This document shows positions 9,319 through 21,100 of a stretch of 64,000 bases of DNA, one piece after another; positions within the stretch are counted from its first letter, which is position 1; each line of letters begins with the position of its first letter. A program made the translations under genes and the position numbers. Below the pieces are notes generated by a model, which made no database searches, was not told where the DNA came from, and saw only the letters and a program-made list of their open reading frames with translations. The stretch lies in NCBI RefSeq assembly GCF_900156335.1, contig NZ_FTMZ01000017.1:1-64000 (forward strand). Reading direction: 5' to 3'. The stretch is from Sphaerotilus natans (GTDB lineage Bacteria > Pseudomonadota > Gammaproteobacteria > Burkholderiales > Burkholderiaceae_C).

Positions 9319-10335
9319 TCAGTCGGTGCTGGCGCCGGACTTCTTCACCAGCGCGGCCCAGCGCGGGATCTCGCGCTGCATCAGCGCGGCGAGCTCCTCG
9401 GACGTGCTGCCGACCAGCTCCATGCCGAGCTGGCGGCCGAGTTTCTCGCGCACGTCGGGCTGCTTGAGCGCGCGCACGATCTCGGCGTTCAGGCGCTGCA
9501 CGATCGGCCTGGGCGTGCCCTTCGGGGCGTAGACCGCCTGCCAGGACGCCATCTCGAAGCCGGGCACGCCCGCCTCGATCATCGTCGGCGTGTCGGGCGC
9601 CAGCGCGAAGCGCTTGGCGGTGGTCACCGCCAGCAGCTTGAGCTTGCCCGACTGCAGCAGCGGCAGCGCCGCGGTCATCTGGTCGAACATGAATGTGACC
9701 TGGCCAGACGACACGTCCACCATCGCCGGCGGCGTGCCCTTGTAGGCGATGTGGGTCAGCGGCACGTCGATCAGGTCGGCGAACAGCTCGCCGGCCAGGT
9801 GCGTGGAGGTGCCCGCGCCCGACGAGGCGAAGGTGCGCCGGCGCTCGTCCTTCTTCAGCAGCGCGATCAGGTCAGCCACCGAATTGACGCCCAGGTTCGG
9901 ATTGACCAGCAGCACATTGGGCAGGAAGGCCACCAGGCTGACCGGCTCGAAGTCCTTGACCGGGTCGTAGGGCAGCTTGCGGTAGAGGCTGGCATTGATG
10001 GCGTGCGAGCTGATCGTGCCGCCCATCAGCGTGTAGCCGTCGGGCGCGGCCTTGGCGACCGAGGCCGCGCCGATGCCCCCGCCGGTGCCGGGCCGGTTGT
10101 CCACGACGACCGTCTGCTTGAGCGCCTCGCCCAGCTTCTGCGCCAGCGTGCGGCCAATGACGTCGGTCGAGCCGCCCGGCGTGAACGGCACCACCCAGGT
10201 GATCGGCTTGGCGGCCGGCCAGGTGGCGGCCTCCTCAGCCTGGGCGCCGGTGGCGGGCAGGCCCAGCGCGGCCAGCGTGCCGGCCGCCAGCGCTCCCAGG
10301 GCGTCTCGGCGCGAACAACGATCGATGCGGTCCAT
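9319..10335 (-). CDS. Tripartite tricarboxylate transporter (Bug/TctC) substrate-binding protein
   Basis: The 338-residue precursor has an N-terminal RR and hydrophobic segment (RRDALGALAAGTLAALG) with cleavage near GAQAEE. It belongs to the Bug/TctC family, with hallmark motifs ITWVVPFTPGGSTDVIGRTLA, VVDNRPGTGGGIGA and the DGYTLMGG loop. The ATG at 10335 is chosen over an in-frame ATG 33 bp upstream because GAGGAGA sits about 10 bp before it. No TctA/TctB membrane genes are adjacent, which is common for this family in Burkholderiales. Its neighbour gudD suggests that glucarate or a related diacid is the ligand; that is inference from context. Confidence 0.88.
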   Translation of the reverse strand: MDRIDRCSRRDALGALAAGTLAALGLPATGAQAEEAATWPAAKPITWVVPFTPGGSTDVIGRTLAQKLGEALKQTVVVDNRPGTGGGIGAASVAKAAPDGYTLMGGTISSHAINASLYRKLPYDPVKDFEPVSLVAFLPNVLLVNPNLGVNSVADLIALLKKDERRRTFASSGAGTSTHLAGELFADLIDVPLTHIAYKGTPPAMVDVSSGQVTFMFDQMTAALPLLQSGKLKLLAVTTAKRFALAPDTPTMIEAGVPGFEMASWQAVYAPKGTPRPIVQRLNAEIVRALKQPDVREKLGRQLGMELVGSTSEELAALMQREIPRWAALVKKSGASTD

Positions 10336-10374
10336 GTGGTGTGTCTCCTCGTTCTCAGAGGCTTGCATTGAAGC

Positions 10375-10388
10375 ACTAATGTATTAGT
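10375..10388. promoter_or_regulatory. Palindrome in the Bug/GntR divergent promoter, candidate GntR operator
   Basis: The sequence ACTAAT-GT-ATTAGT is a 6+6 inverted repeat with a 2-bp centre. It lies about 40 bp before the Bug gene start and 57 bp before the GntR start. FCD-type GntR regulators usually bind short AT-rich dyads of this size, so it is the best operator candidate in this 109-bp intergenic region. Confidence 0.5.
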
Positions 10389-10444
10389 ACACGGATACAG
10401 ACAAACCCGTGGCCCGACCCGGCCTGCGGCCTAGAATCGAGGTC

Positions 10445-11206
10445 ATGCGCACCGTGCCCGCCCTCGCCTTGACTGCTTCCTCCGCTCCGGTGGCCGCGCC
10501 GAAGCTGGCGCTCGACCGCTCACGCCATGCCGCGCCGCAGGTCTTCGAGCAACTGCGTGCGCGCATCGTCTCGATGGAGCTGGCTCCCGGCACGGTGCTG
10601 GTGCGCAGCGAGCTGGCCGAGGCCTTTGGCCTGAGCCAGACACCGATCCGCGACGCGCTGATGAAGCTCGGTGAGGAGGGGCTGGTGCAGATCTTCGCCC
10701 AGCACGCCACGGTGGTCAGCCGCATCGACCTGGGCGCCGCGCGCCAGGCGCATGTGCTGCGCCTGGCGTTGGAGCTGGAGATCGTCGAGCGCCTGGCCGG
10801 CGGCGAGGCCGATGCGGCGCTGGAGGCGCGGCTGGCCGGCGCGCTGGCGCAGCAGCGCGCGCTGCTGCAGCACCAGGACGCGCACGGGCTGATGCCCGAT
10901 GCCGTCTACGCCGAGTTCATCGAGGCCGACCGCAGCTTCCACCAGGCGATGTATGCCGCCCTGGACCTGGATGCGCTGTGGACGCTGGTGCGCCGCCAGA
11001 GCGGCCACATCGACCGGCTGCGCCGGCTGCACCTGCCCGAGGCCGGCAAGGCCGCCTCGGTGCTGCGCCAGCATGAGGCCGTCGCCGAGGCCATCGCCCG
11101 GCGCGACCCGGCCGCCGCCCGCGCGGCGCTGCGCGATCACCTGAGCGGCACGCTGGGCCGCATCGACGAGATGCGCCGGCTCTACCCCGAATCCGTCACC
11201 GGCTGA
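10445..11206 (+). CDS. GntR-family transcriptional regulator (FCD subfamily)
   Basis: The product has 253 residues. The N-terminal winged helix spans roughly residues 25-95, with the typical stretch VRSELAEAFGLSQTPIRDALMKLGEEGLV, and a C-terminal all-helical FCD ligand domain follows, containing FIEADRSFHQAMY and a late histidine in LRQHEAV. A GTG at 10409 is also in frame, but the ATG at 10445 begins closer to the conserved part. It is divergent from the Bug-gudD pair and so probably represses or activates it in response to a sugar acid. Its 3' end overlaps the convergent AraC gene by 25 bp. Confidence 0.88.
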   Translation: MRTVPALALTASSAPVAAPKLALDRSRHAAPQVFEQLRARIVSMELAPGTVLVRSELAEAFGLSQTPIRDALMKLGEEGLVQIFAQHATVVSRIDLGAARQAHVLRLALELEIVERLAGGEADAALEARLAGALAQQRALLQHQDAHGLMPDAVYAEFIEADRSFHQAMYAALDLDALWTLVRRQSGHIDRLRRLHLPEAGKAASVLRQHEAVAEAIARRDPAAARAALRDHLSGTLGRIDEMRRLYPESVTG

Positions 11207-12021
11207 GCGCGACCGGCCGCGGCCGGCGCGGCCTCGCGCGGGGTGGCGCCAGTCACCCGGCGGAACATCGCGATGAAGGCCGAGGCGCTGGCATAGCCCA
11301 GGTCCAGCGCGACGCTGGCGACCTTCTCGCCGGCCTCCAGCCGCGGCAGCGCGCGCACGATGCGCAGGCGCTGGCGCCATTCGGCGAAGCTCATGCCCAG
11401 GTCGCGCTGGCAGCGCCGCGCCAGCGTGCGCTCGGTGCTGTGGACCTGCGCGGCCCAGGCCGCCAGCGGGCGCTCGTCGCCCGGATCGGCCTCCAGCGCG
11501 GCCAGCACCGCCGCCAGCGCCGGATCTCCTGAGCGCGGCAGGTAGCTGCCGATCGCGCGCGCCTGCGCCAGCCGGTCGACCAGCACCTGCATCAGCCGCT
11601 GCGCCTCGGGCGGAGCCGGCAGCGCGGGCGGGTGCTCACGCAGGTGCTCGAGCACCGCGCGGGCGATCGGGTCGACCGCCAGCGCGCAGGGCTGGAGCGG
11701 CAGCGCCCCGCACAGCGCCGCATCCACATAGAGCGAGCTGTGCACGGCCGCCTGCCGGTTCAGGCCGATGTGCTCGACCTCCGGCGGCAGCCAGATACCG
11801 AACTGCGGCGGGGCCAGGAAGGTCTGCGCGCCCACCATCTGCACCTCCATCACGCCGCTGAAGGAATAGACGAACTCGCCCCAGGCGTGGCGATGGCGCT
11901 CGTAGCGCGCCCGCGCGGGCATCGCCGCGGTGCGGAACACCAGTGGCGCGGGCAGCGCATACGGATAGGGCGCGGCGTGCAGCGTCAGGCGGTCGTCGGC
12001 ATCGGCATCAGGGCGGCGCAT
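11182..12021 (-). CDS. AraC-family transcriptional regulator (cupin-type sensor)
   Basis: The product has 279 residues from the chosen start. The N-terminal half is a cupin-like sensor (RHRHAWGEFVYSFSGVMEVQ, then FLAPPQFGIWLPPEVEH) and the C-terminal half has two helix-turn-helix units, the second with VASVALDLGYASASAFIAMFRRVTGATPREA. In-frame ATGs at 12072 and 12051 would lengthen it, but a start at 12072 leaves only 24 bp to the divergent EamA gene; the ATG at 12021 leaves space for promoters and a dyad. The arrangement suggests it controls the EamA exporter. Confidence 0.85.
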   Translation of the reverse strand: MRRPDADADDRLTLHAAPYPYALPAPLVFRTAAMPARARYERHRHAWGEFVYSFSGVMEVQMVGAQTFLAPPQFGIWLPPEVEHIGLNRQAAVHSSLYVDAALCGALPLQPCALAVDPIARAVLEHLREHPPALPAPPEAQRLMQVLVDRLAQARAIGSYLPRSGDPALAAVLAALEADPGDERPLAAWAAQVHSTERTLARRCQRDLGMSFAEWRQRLRIVRALPRLEAGEKVASVALDLGYASASAFIAMFRRVTGATPREAAPAAAGRAQPVTDSG

Positions 12022-12055
12022 GGGCAGGGCGGACTGTCGGGGTGGCAGCATCGAT

Positions 12056-12071
12056 TGTCCGATATTCGACA
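12056..12071. promoter_or_regulatory. TGTC-N8-GACA dyad between AraC and EamA genes
   Basis: A near-perfect 16-bp dyad with a central GATATT lies in the divergent promoter region. It would fall inside the AraC gene if the upstream ATG at 12072 were used. It is a candidate operator by position only. Confidence 0.35.
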
Positions 12072-12096
12072 TCTAGAGCAAAGGCGCCATCCCAGA

Positions 12097-13080
12097 ATGG
12101 CTGGCATGAACACCCGACTGCCCCTGGACGGCCGCGCCGTCGCGCTGATGACCCTCTTGTGCCTGCTGTGGAGCCTGCAGCAGATCTCGATGAAGGCCGC
12201 CGCGCCGGAGATCGCGCCGATGCTGATGATCGCGCTGCGCTCCGGGCTGGCGGCGCTGCTGCTGGGGCTGCTGATGGCGCGGCGCGGCGAGCTGCCGCAG
12301 CTCGCCAGCGGGCGCTGGCGGCCGGGGCTGCTGGCCGGCGCGCTGTTCGCCTTCGAGTATGTGCTGGTGTCGGAGGCGCTGGCGCACACCCAGGCCGCGC
12401 ATGTGCTGGTCTTTCTCTACACCTCACCGATCTTCGCCGCGCTGGGCCTGCACCTGCGCCTGCGCGAGGAGCGTCTGTCGCCGCTGCAGTGGGCCGGCAT
12501 CGGCCTGGCTTTCCTGGGCATCGCCACCGCCTTTCTGGATCCGGGCGCCGGCATGACGCTGGACGCGCAGGTGCTGCTGGGCGACGCGATGGCGCTGCTG
12601 GCCGGCGCCTCCTGGGGCGCCACCACCGTGGTGATCCGCTGCTCGCGGCTGTCGTCGGCGCCGGCCACCGAGACGCTGCTCTACCAGCTGCTGGGCGCGT
12701 TCGCGCTGCTGCTGCCGCTGGCCTGGATCGGCGGGCGCGACCATTTCGCGCCCAGCGCGGCCGGCTGGGCGCACCTGATGTTCCAGAGCGTGATCGTCTC
12801 CTTCGCCAGCTTCCTGGCCTGGTGCTGGCTGCTGCGGCGCTATCTGGCCTCGCGCCTGGGGGTGTTCTCCTTCCTGACGCCGCTGCTGGGCGTGCTGCTG
12901 GGCGCGGTGCTGCTGGGCGAGATGCCCTCGCGCGGCTTCCTGGTGGGCGGCGTGCTGGTGCTGGCGGGCATCGCGCTGGTCAGCGCGCACGGCCTGCTGG
13001 GCGGGTGGCTGACGGCACGGCCGGGCGCTCCGGCACTGGCGAGCCCGGGCAAGCGGATGTCGGAATCGGACAAGCCCTGA
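12097..13080 (+). CDS. EamA/DMT-family transporter
   Basis: The 327-residue inner-membrane protein of the drug/metabolite transporter superfamily has about ten hydrophobic segments in two EamA repeats. The first holds LLCLLWSLQQISMKAAAPEIAP and ends in GIGLAFLGIATAF; the second begins at LLGDAMALLAGASWGATTVV and ends in FLVGGVLVLAGIALVSAHGL. Such proteins export amino acids or other small metabolites. Starts at 12097 or 12106 are both possible and no strong ribosome-binding site decides between them. The divergent AraC gene is the likely regulator. The substrate is unknown. Confidence 0.85.
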   Translation: MAGMNTRLPLDGRAVALMTLLCLLWSLQQISMKAAAPEIAPMLMIALRSGLAALLLGLLMARRGELPQLASGRWRPGLLAGALFAFEYVLVSEALAHTQAAHVLVFLYTSPIFAALGLHLRLREERLSPLQWAGIGLAFLGIATAFLDPGAGMTLDAQVLLGDAMALLAGASWGATTVVIRCSRLSSAPATETLLYQLLGAFALLLPLAWIGGRDHFAPSAAGWAHLMFQSVIVSFASFLAWCWLLRRYLASRLGVFSFLTPLLGVLLGAVLLGEMPSRGFLVGGVLVLAGIALVSAHGLLGGWLTARPGAPALASPGKRMSESDKP

Positions 13081-13109
13081 GGGGGCGGACTGCCGACAGT
13101 GGAGCCCGG

Positions 13110-13126
13110 CGGACCGCAGCGGTCCG
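13110..13126 (+). other. 7-bp hairpin between EamA and purU
   Basis: CGGACCG, loop CAG, CGGTCCG form a perfect stem in the 67-bp gap after the EamA stop. There is no T-tract after it, so termination is uncertain. No conserved riboswitch core was recognised before purU. Confidence 0.4.
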
Positions 13127-13147
13127 CGTTTCGCAAGGTGGCTCCCG

Positions 13148-14029
13148 ATGTCCATGTCCGACTCTCCCTCGCCGCGTCGCTACGCGCTCACGCTGGCCTG
13201 TCGCAGCGCCGCAGGCCAGGTGGCCGCGGTGGCGGCCTTTCTCGGCCGGCACCAGGCCTATGTCGAGCAGTTCACCGTCTACGACGACCCGCCGACCGCG
13301 CGCTTCTTCGTGCGCGCGGTCTTCCGCCGCGCCGAGGCCCGCGCCGACGAGCTGGTGCGGCTGCGCGAGGAATTTGCCGTGCTGGCACCGCAGTGCGAGG
13401 CGCTGCAGTGGCAGGTGCATGATCTGGCGCAGCCGCTACGCGTGCTGCTGATGGTGTCGAAGCTTGACCATTGCCTGGTCGAGCTGCTGGCCGGCTGGAA
13501 GCACGGCGAGCTGCCGATGCAGCCGGTCGCCGTCGTCTCCAACCACGAGACGCTGCGCGGTCTGGCCGAGGCCCACGGCCTGCCCTTCCACTGCCTGCCG
13601 GTCACGCCCGAGACCAAGGCGGCACAGGAGGCCCGCCTGCTCGAGCTGGTGCACGACACCGGCGCCGACCTGGTGGTGCTGGCGCGCTACATGCAGGTGC
13701 TGTCGGACAGCCTGTGCGAGCGTCTGGCCGGGCGGGTCATCAACATCCACCACGGCTTCCTGCCGGCCTTCAAGGGCGCGCGCCCCTATCACCAGGCCTT
13801 CGAGCGCGGCGTCAAGATCATCGGCGCCACCGCGCACTTCGCCACGCCCGACCTCGACGAGGGCCCGATCATCGACCAGGCCACCGAGCGGGTCGACCAT
13901 GCGCACGGCCCGGAGGATCTGCTCGCGGTCGGCCGCCAGGTCGAGTCGACGGTGCTGTCGCGCGCGCTGCGCCAGGTGCTCGAGCACCGGGTCTTCATCA
14001 ACGGCCAGCGCACCGTGGTGCTGCGGTGA
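13148..14029 (+). CDS. purU: Formyltetrahydrofolate deformylase
   Basis: PurU hydrolyses 10-formyl-THF to formate and THF, relieving folate pools loaded with one-carbon units. The 293 residues comprise an N-terminal ACT-like domain (to about residue 90) and a formyltransferase-fold catalytic domain with the folate-binding and catalytic segment [20 protein letters not shown] and the aspartate motif [10 protein letters not shown]. It is followed after 13 bp by sdaA and then by the sarcosine oxidase genes, whose methyl oxidation delivers methylene-THF. That grouping shows it serves betaine catabolism rather than purine synthesis. Confidence 0.93.
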   Translation: MSMSDSPSPRRYALTLACRSAAGQVAAVAAFLGRHQAYVEQFTVYDDPPTARFFVRAVFRRAEARADELVRLREEFAVLAPQCEALQWQVHDLAQPLRVLLMVSKLDHCLVELLAGWKHGELPMQPVAVVSNHETLRGLAEAHGLPFHCLPVTPETKAAQEARLLELVHDTGADLVVLARYMQVLSDSLCERLAGRVINIHHGFLPAFKGARPYHQAFERGVKIIGATAHFATPDLDEGPIIDQATERVDHAHGPEDLLAVGRQVESTVLSRALRQVLEHRVFINGQRTVVLR

Positions 14030-14042
14030 GCCCGGAGGCATC

Positions 14043-15419
<1,377 letters not shown>

Positions 15420-16465
15420 ACGCAGCCTCGACGACCTGACGGGCGCAGGCGCAGAGGCCCCGCCGCGTGATCCACGCCCGCTGAGCGTCGGCTTCGTGCT
15501 GATGCCCGGCTTCACGATGGTGGCCTTTTCCGGCTTCGTCGACGCGCTGCGGCTGGCCGCCGACGAGGGCGACCGCAGCCGCCCGCTGCATTGCCGCTGG
15601 AGCGTGCTGGCCGAGGAGCTGCGCCCGGTGGCCGCCAGCAACGGCATCGAGCTGATGCCGACCGAGCGCTTCCCCGACCCCGGCAGCTTCGACTACATCG
15701 TCGTCGTCGGCGGACTGCTGCCCGGCACGCGCCGGCTGAGCCCGGCGCTGCAGGACTTCCTGCGCCTGGCCGCCGCCCGCGCGGTGCCGCTGGTGGGCCT
15801 GTGCACCGGCTCCTTCGTGCTGGCACGCGCCGGGCTGATGCAGGGGCGCCGCGTCTGCGTGAGCTGGTTCCACCACCAGGACTTCCTGCGCGAGTTTCCC
15901 GGCCTGCGGGCCGAATCGCACGAGATGTTCGTCGTCGACCGCGACCGGCTGACCTGCGCCGGCGGCACCAGCGTCGTGCACCTGGCGGCCTGGCTGATCG
16001 AGCGCCACTGCGGCCGCGCGGCGGCGTCGAAGGCACTGCGCATCCTGCTGGAGGAAGGCGCGCTGCCGGCGCGCACGCCCCAGCCCCAGCCCAGCTTCGC
16101 CGAGCGCACCGACGACCCACGGGTGCGCCAGGCGATCTGGCTGATGGAGCAGAACCTGGCCAGCCCGATGCCGCTGCAGGAGGTGGCGCGCAGCGTCAGC
16201 ATGAGCCTGCGCCACCTCGAGCGCTGCTTTCGCCAGGCCATCGGCATGGGGCCGCACGAGTTCTCGGTGCGACTGCGGCTGCGCCATGCGCACTGGATGA
16301 CGCAGCACACCCGGCTGCCGCTGTCGCAGATCGCGCTGGAATGTGGCTTCGGCGACAGCGCCGGCTTCTCGCGGCGCTTCCGCGAGGTCTTCGGCTACCC
16401 GGCCAGCGCGCTGCGCCGCGGCAAGGTCGACGCGCTGGCGATGAGCGATCCGCTGGCCTTGCCAC

Positions 16466-16530
16466 TGTCGTGATCCGACAAGAGGGTGTCGCGATGCGGC
16501 AATCGCGAAGGGGGTCGGACACGAAGAATG
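16466..16530 (+). promoter_or_regulatory. soxB promoter: tandem TGTC-N9-CAA operator and -10-like element
   Basis: TGTC-N9-CAA occurs at 16466-16481 and again at 16487-16502, exactly 21 bp apart, the pattern expected for two AraC-type subunits on one face of DNA. A CGAAGAATG element lies at 16522-16530, 35 bp after the second TGTC. The same three-part layout with the same spacing occurs before glyA and before gbcA. The first repeat overlaps the stop codon of the upstream regulator gene. Confidence 0.7.
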
Positions 16531-16562
16531 GACCCATCCCGATCAGCCAGGAGTCCAGACAA

Positions 16563-17819
16563 ATGTCAGGCCAGACCTATTCATGGTGGAGCCTTTTCAA
16601 GAACGGCCTGCGCCACCACAAGACGTGGGAACCGGCGTGGACGCGCCGGCCGCTGCAGCCCAGCTACGACGTGGTCATCATCGGCGGGGGCGGGCACGGG
16701 CTGGCCACGGCCTATTACCTGGCCAAGAACCACAAGGTGGGCCGCATCGCGGTGCTGGAGAAGGGCTATCTGGGCGGGGGCAACACCGCGCGCAACACCA
16801 CCATCGTGCGCTCGAACTACCTGTGGGACGAGGCGGCGCTGCTCTATGAGCACGGCATGAAGCTGTGGGAGGGCCTCACCGAGGACCTCAACTTCAACGT
16901 GATGTTCAGCCAGCGCGGGGTGTTCAACCTGGGGCACACGCTGCAGGACATGCGCGACATCGAGCGCCGGGTGAATGCCAACCGGCTGCAGGGGGTGGAC
17001 GCGCATGTGCTGACGACGGCCGAGGTGGCGGAGAAGATCCCGCAGCTCGACTGCAGCCGGCGCAGCCGCTATCCGGTGCTGGGCGCGAGCTGGCAGCCGC
17101 GCGCGGGCATCGCGCACCATGACGCGGTGGCGCGGGGATTCGCGCGGGCGGCCAGCCGCCTGGGCGTGGACCTGATCGAGAACTGCGAAGTCACCGGCCT
17201 GGACATCCAGGGCGGCCAGGTGCGCGGCGTGCAGACCAGCCAGGGCTACGTCAAGGCGGGCCGGGTGGGCTGCGTGGCCGCGGGCCACTCGTCGGTGCTG
17301 GCGCGCATGGCCGGCATCCGCCTGCCGATCGAGAGCCACCCGCTGCAGGCCTTCGTCTCGGAGTCGATGCAGCGGGTGATCGACACCGTGATCATGAGCA
17401 ACGCGGTGCACGGCTATCTGAGCCAGTCCGACAAGGGCGAGCTGGTGATCGGCGCGGGCATCGACAGCTACCTGGGCTACGGCCAGCGCGGCAGCCCGCA
17501 TGTCATCGACCACACGGCCGCGGCCATCATCGAGCTGTTCCCGCAGTTCTCGCGGGTGCGCATGAACCGGCAGTGGGGCGGCATCGTGGACGTGTCGCCC
17601 GACGCCTGCCCGATCATCAGCAAGACGAAGGTGCAGGGGCTGTACTTCAACTGCGGCTGGGGCACGGGGGGCTTCAAGGCGACGCCGGGCTCGGGCCATG
17701 TGTTCGCGCACACGATCGCCAACGACCGGCCGCACCCGCTCAACGAGGCCTTCTCGATCGACCGCTTCCACAGCGGCCACCTGATCGACGAGCACGGCGC
17801 CGCGGCCGTGGCGCACTGA
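16563..17819 (+). CDS. soxB: Sarcosine oxidase, beta subunit
   Basis: This is the catalytic flavoprotein subunit of heterotetrameric sarcosine oxidase, which converts sarcosine, THF and O2 to glycine, methylene-THF and H2O2. The 418 residues match the family length. The FAD-binding dinucleotide fold is at about residues 35-70 ([18 protein letters not shown]), and the segment [20 protein letters not shown] lies near the histidine that binds FMN covalently in known enzymes. The late motif [14 protein letters not shown] is the usual C-terminal flavin loop. A CAGGAG ribosome site precedes the ATG. The genes soxB, soxD, soxA and soxG are tightly packed. Confidence 0.95.
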   Translation: MSGQTYSWWSLFKNGLRHHKTWEPAWTRRPLQPSYDVVIIGGGGHGLATAYYLAKNHKVGRIAVLEKGYLGGGNTARNTTIVRSNYLWDEAALLYEHGMKLWEGLTEDLNFNVMFSQRGVFNLGHTLQDMRDIERRVNANRLQGVDAHVLTTAEVAEKIPQLDCSRRSRYPVLGASWQPRAGIAHHDAVARGFARAASRLGVDLIENCEVTGLDIQGGQVRGVQTSQGYVKAGRVGCVAAGHSSVLARMAGIRLPIESHPLQAFVSESMQRVIDTVIMSNAVHGYLSQSDKGELVIGAGIDSYLGYGQRGSPHVIDHTAAAIIELFPQFSRVRMNRQWGGIVDVSPDACPIISKTKVQGLYFNCGWGTGGFKATPGSGHVFAHTIANDRPHPLNEAFSIDRFHSGHLIDEHGAAAVAH

Positions 17820-17840
17820 CCTTCTGCAGGACCTGAACCC

Positions 17841-18158
17841 ATGCTCCGACTGCACTGTCCGCACTGCGACGAACTCCGAGACGAGGAGGAGTTCAGCTAC
17901 GCCGGCGAGGCCTACATCGCCCGCCCCGAGCGTCCCGAGGAGGTCGACGACGCGACCTGGGGCGACTACCTGTTCATGCGCCGCAACCTCAAGGGCTGGT
18001 TCTGGGAACAGTGGCAGCACTCGGCCGCCTGCCGCAAGGTGTTCGCGGTGCGTCGCAACACCGCGACCTACGAGATCTCGGGCAGCTGGACGCTGGCCGA
18101 TGGCAAGCCGCTGTTCGAGGCGGAGATGAAGGCCCAGGGCCTGGGAGAGCGCGCATGA
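17841..18158 (+). CDS. soxD: Sarcosine oxidase, delta subunit
   Basis: The small 105-residue subunit has an N-terminal zinc-binding CPHC motif in LHCPHCDELRDEEEF, then the conserved WGDYLFMRRN and GWFWEQWQHSAACRKVF with the remaining His/Cys ligand candidates. It begins 21 bp after soxB, and its stop overlaps the start of soxA (ATGA). Length and motifs are standard for the family. Confidence 0.95.
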   Translation: MLRLHCPHCDELRDEEEFSYAGEAYIARPERPEEVDDATWGDYLFMRRNLKGWFWEQWQHSAACRKVFAVRRNTATYEISGSWTLADGKPLFEAEMKAQGLGERA

Positions 18159-21100
18159 CCGCCCGCCGCGTCGACATTGCCGGCACCCGCATCGACCGCC
18201 GCCGGCCGGTCCGCTTCCAGTTCGACGGCGAGGCCCTGTCGGGATTTGCCGGCGACACGCTGGCCTCGGCGCTGCTGGCGTCGGGCAAGATGCGCCTGGC
18301 GCGCAGCTTCAAGTACGGGCGCCCGCGCGGCCTGATCGGCGCCGGCCCCGAGGAGCCCAACGCGCTGGTGCAGATGGAGGAAGGCGCGCACACCGTGCCC
18401 AACATCAAGGCCACGCAGGCCGAGCTGTACGAGGGCCTGAAGGCGGGCTCGACCTCGGGCTGGCCCTCGCTGGACTTCGACCTGAAGGCGGTCATCGGCA
18501 GCGCCTCGCGCTTCATGCCGGCGGGCTTCTACAGCAAGACCTTCAAGTGGCCGCGCAGCTTCTGGCCGGCCTACGAGGCGGTGATCCGCAAGTTCGCCGG
18601 CTTCGGCAGCGCGCCCACCGAGGCCGACCCGGATCACTATGACCACCTCTACCACCATGTCGACGTGCTGGTGGTCGGGGGCGGTGCGGCCGGGCTGCTG
18701 GCGGCGCTGCAGGCGGGTCGCGCCGGCCTGAAGACCGTGCTGCTCGACGAGCAGTGCGAGTTCGGCGGCTGGCTGCTGTCGGACCCGGGCGCCAACATCG
18801 ACGGGCGCGACCGCGACGGCTTCCTGGCCGCGACGCTGGCCGAGCTGGCGGCGATGCCGCATGTGACCTGCCTGAGCCGCACCACCGCCTTCGGCCTCTA
18901 CCAGGACAATCTGGTGCTGGCCGTCGAGCTGATGCAGGATCACCTGCCGATCGGCGCGCGCGAGGCCCACCTGCCGCGCCAGCGGCAGCACAAGATCCGC
19001 GCCTGCCATGTCGTGCTGGCCACCGGCGCGATCGAGCGCCCGCTGGTCTTCGGCAACAACGACCTGCCCGGCGTGATGACAGTCTCGGCCGGCCAGACCT
19101 TCCTGCGCCGCTACGGCGTGCGCGTGGGCGACACGGTGGTGGTCACCGGCACCAGCGACCTGATCTACGACGCGGCCAACGCGCTGGCCGCCGCCGGCGC
19201 CCAGGTGCATGTGGTCGATCCGCGCCACAACGGCTTTGCCCGTCGCCTGGAGGCGGGCATCACCGTGCACCAGGGCTTTGCGGTGGCGGAGGCACGCGGG
19301 CGCAGCCAGGTCAAGGCTGCGCGCCTGGTCAAGCTGCACCCGGACCGCGACGAGGTCACCGGCTCGGGCCCGACCCTGCGCTGCGACGCGCTGCTGAGCT
19401 CCGGCGGCCTCTCGCCCACGGTGCACCTGTTCTGCCACGACGGCCGCCGCCCGACCTGGGACGAGCGCGTCGCCGCCTTCGTCACGCCGCGCCAGGGCCG
19501 CGAGGGCGTGGCCTGCGTCGGTGCGGTCACCGGCGCCTTCGATCTGCAGGAGACGCTGGCCCAGACCACCGAGGCGATGCAGCAGGTGCTGCGCCAGCTG
19601 GGCGCCCCGGCACTGCTGGCCGCGCCGGTGTGCCGCAGCGCCCCGCGCCAGGGCGCGCGCCCGATGTTCCGTGTGCCCGACGGCCGCCCCGAGGGCACCG
19701 GCGCCAAGGCCTTCGTCGACTACCAGAACGACGTGACCGCCGCCGACATCGAGCTCTCCATCCGCGAGAACTGGCAGCACATCGAGCACGTCAAGCGCTT
19801 CACCGCCCTGGGCTTCGGCACCGACCAGGGCAAGCTGTCCAACGTCAACGGCTTCGTCATCGCCGCGCGCGCCCTCAAGCGCCCGGTCGCCGAGGTCAGC
19901 ACCACCACCTACCGGCCCGCCTACACCCCGGTGAGCCTGGGCGCGCTGGCCGGCACGATGGAGGGCGAGACCTTCGACCCGGTGCGCACCACCGCCATCC
20001 ACGCCAGCCACATGGCCCGCCAGGCCGAGCTGGAACCGGTGGGCAACTGGATGCGCCCCTGGTACTTCCCGAAGAAGGGCGAGGACCTGCACGCGGCCGT
20101 GGCCCGCGAGTGCCGCGCCGCACGCACCGGCGTGGCCGTCATGGACGCCTCCACGCTGGGCAAGATCCAGATCGACGGCCCCGACGCGCGCGAGTTCCTC
20201 AACCGCGTCTACTCGAACGCCTGGAGCCAGCTCGCACCGGGCAAGTGCCGCTACGGCCTGATGCTCGACGAGAACGGCATGGTCATGGATGACGGCGTCA
20301 CCGCCTGCATCTCCGACACCCAGTTCTACATGACCACCACCACCGGCGGCGCGGCCAAGGTGCTGGGCTGGCTGGAGCGCTGGCACCAGACCGAGTGGCC
20401 CGAGCTCAAGGTCTGGATGAGCTCGGTCACCGACCACTGGTCCACCGTGGCCCTGGTGGGCCCCAAGTCTCGCCAGGTGCTCGCCCGCCTGTGCTCCGAC
20501 ATCGATCTCTCGCCGGAGAAGTTCAAGTTCATGGACTGGCGCGCCGGCACCGTCGCCGGCCTGCCCTGCCGGGTCTTCCGCATCAGCTTCTCGGGCGAGG
20601 TGAGCTACGAGCTCAACGTCGAGTCCGGCTACGGCCAGGCGCTCTGGGAGGCGGTGATGGAAGCCGGCGCCGACTTCGACATCACCCCCTACGGCACCGA
20701 GAGCATGCATGTGCTGCGCGCCGAGAAGGGCTTCATCATCGTCGGCCAGGACACCGACGGCTCGATGACGCCGCATGATCTGGCCATGGGCTGGGCGGTG
20801 AGCACCAAGAAGAAGTACAGCTTCCTGGGCCAGCGCTCGCTCTCGCGCAGCGACACCGCCCGATCGGACCGCAAGCAGCTGGTCGGCCTGATGCCCGAGG
20901 ACCCCGCCCAGGTGCTGGCCGAAGGCGCCCAGATCCTCGAGAGCACCGACATCAGCCAGACGCCGACCCCGATGCTCGGCCATGTCACCAGCAGCTACCT
21001 CAGCCCCGAGCTCGGCCGCTCCATCGCCATGGCCGTCGTGCGCGGCGGCGCCCAGCGCGAGGGCCAGCGCCTCTTCGCCATGGCCGGCGGCCGCATCACC

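Noticed and set aside
13081-13147. Glycine or folate riboswitch before purU
   Set aside because: Only a 7-bp hairpin is present; no conserved riboswitch core sequence was recognised.
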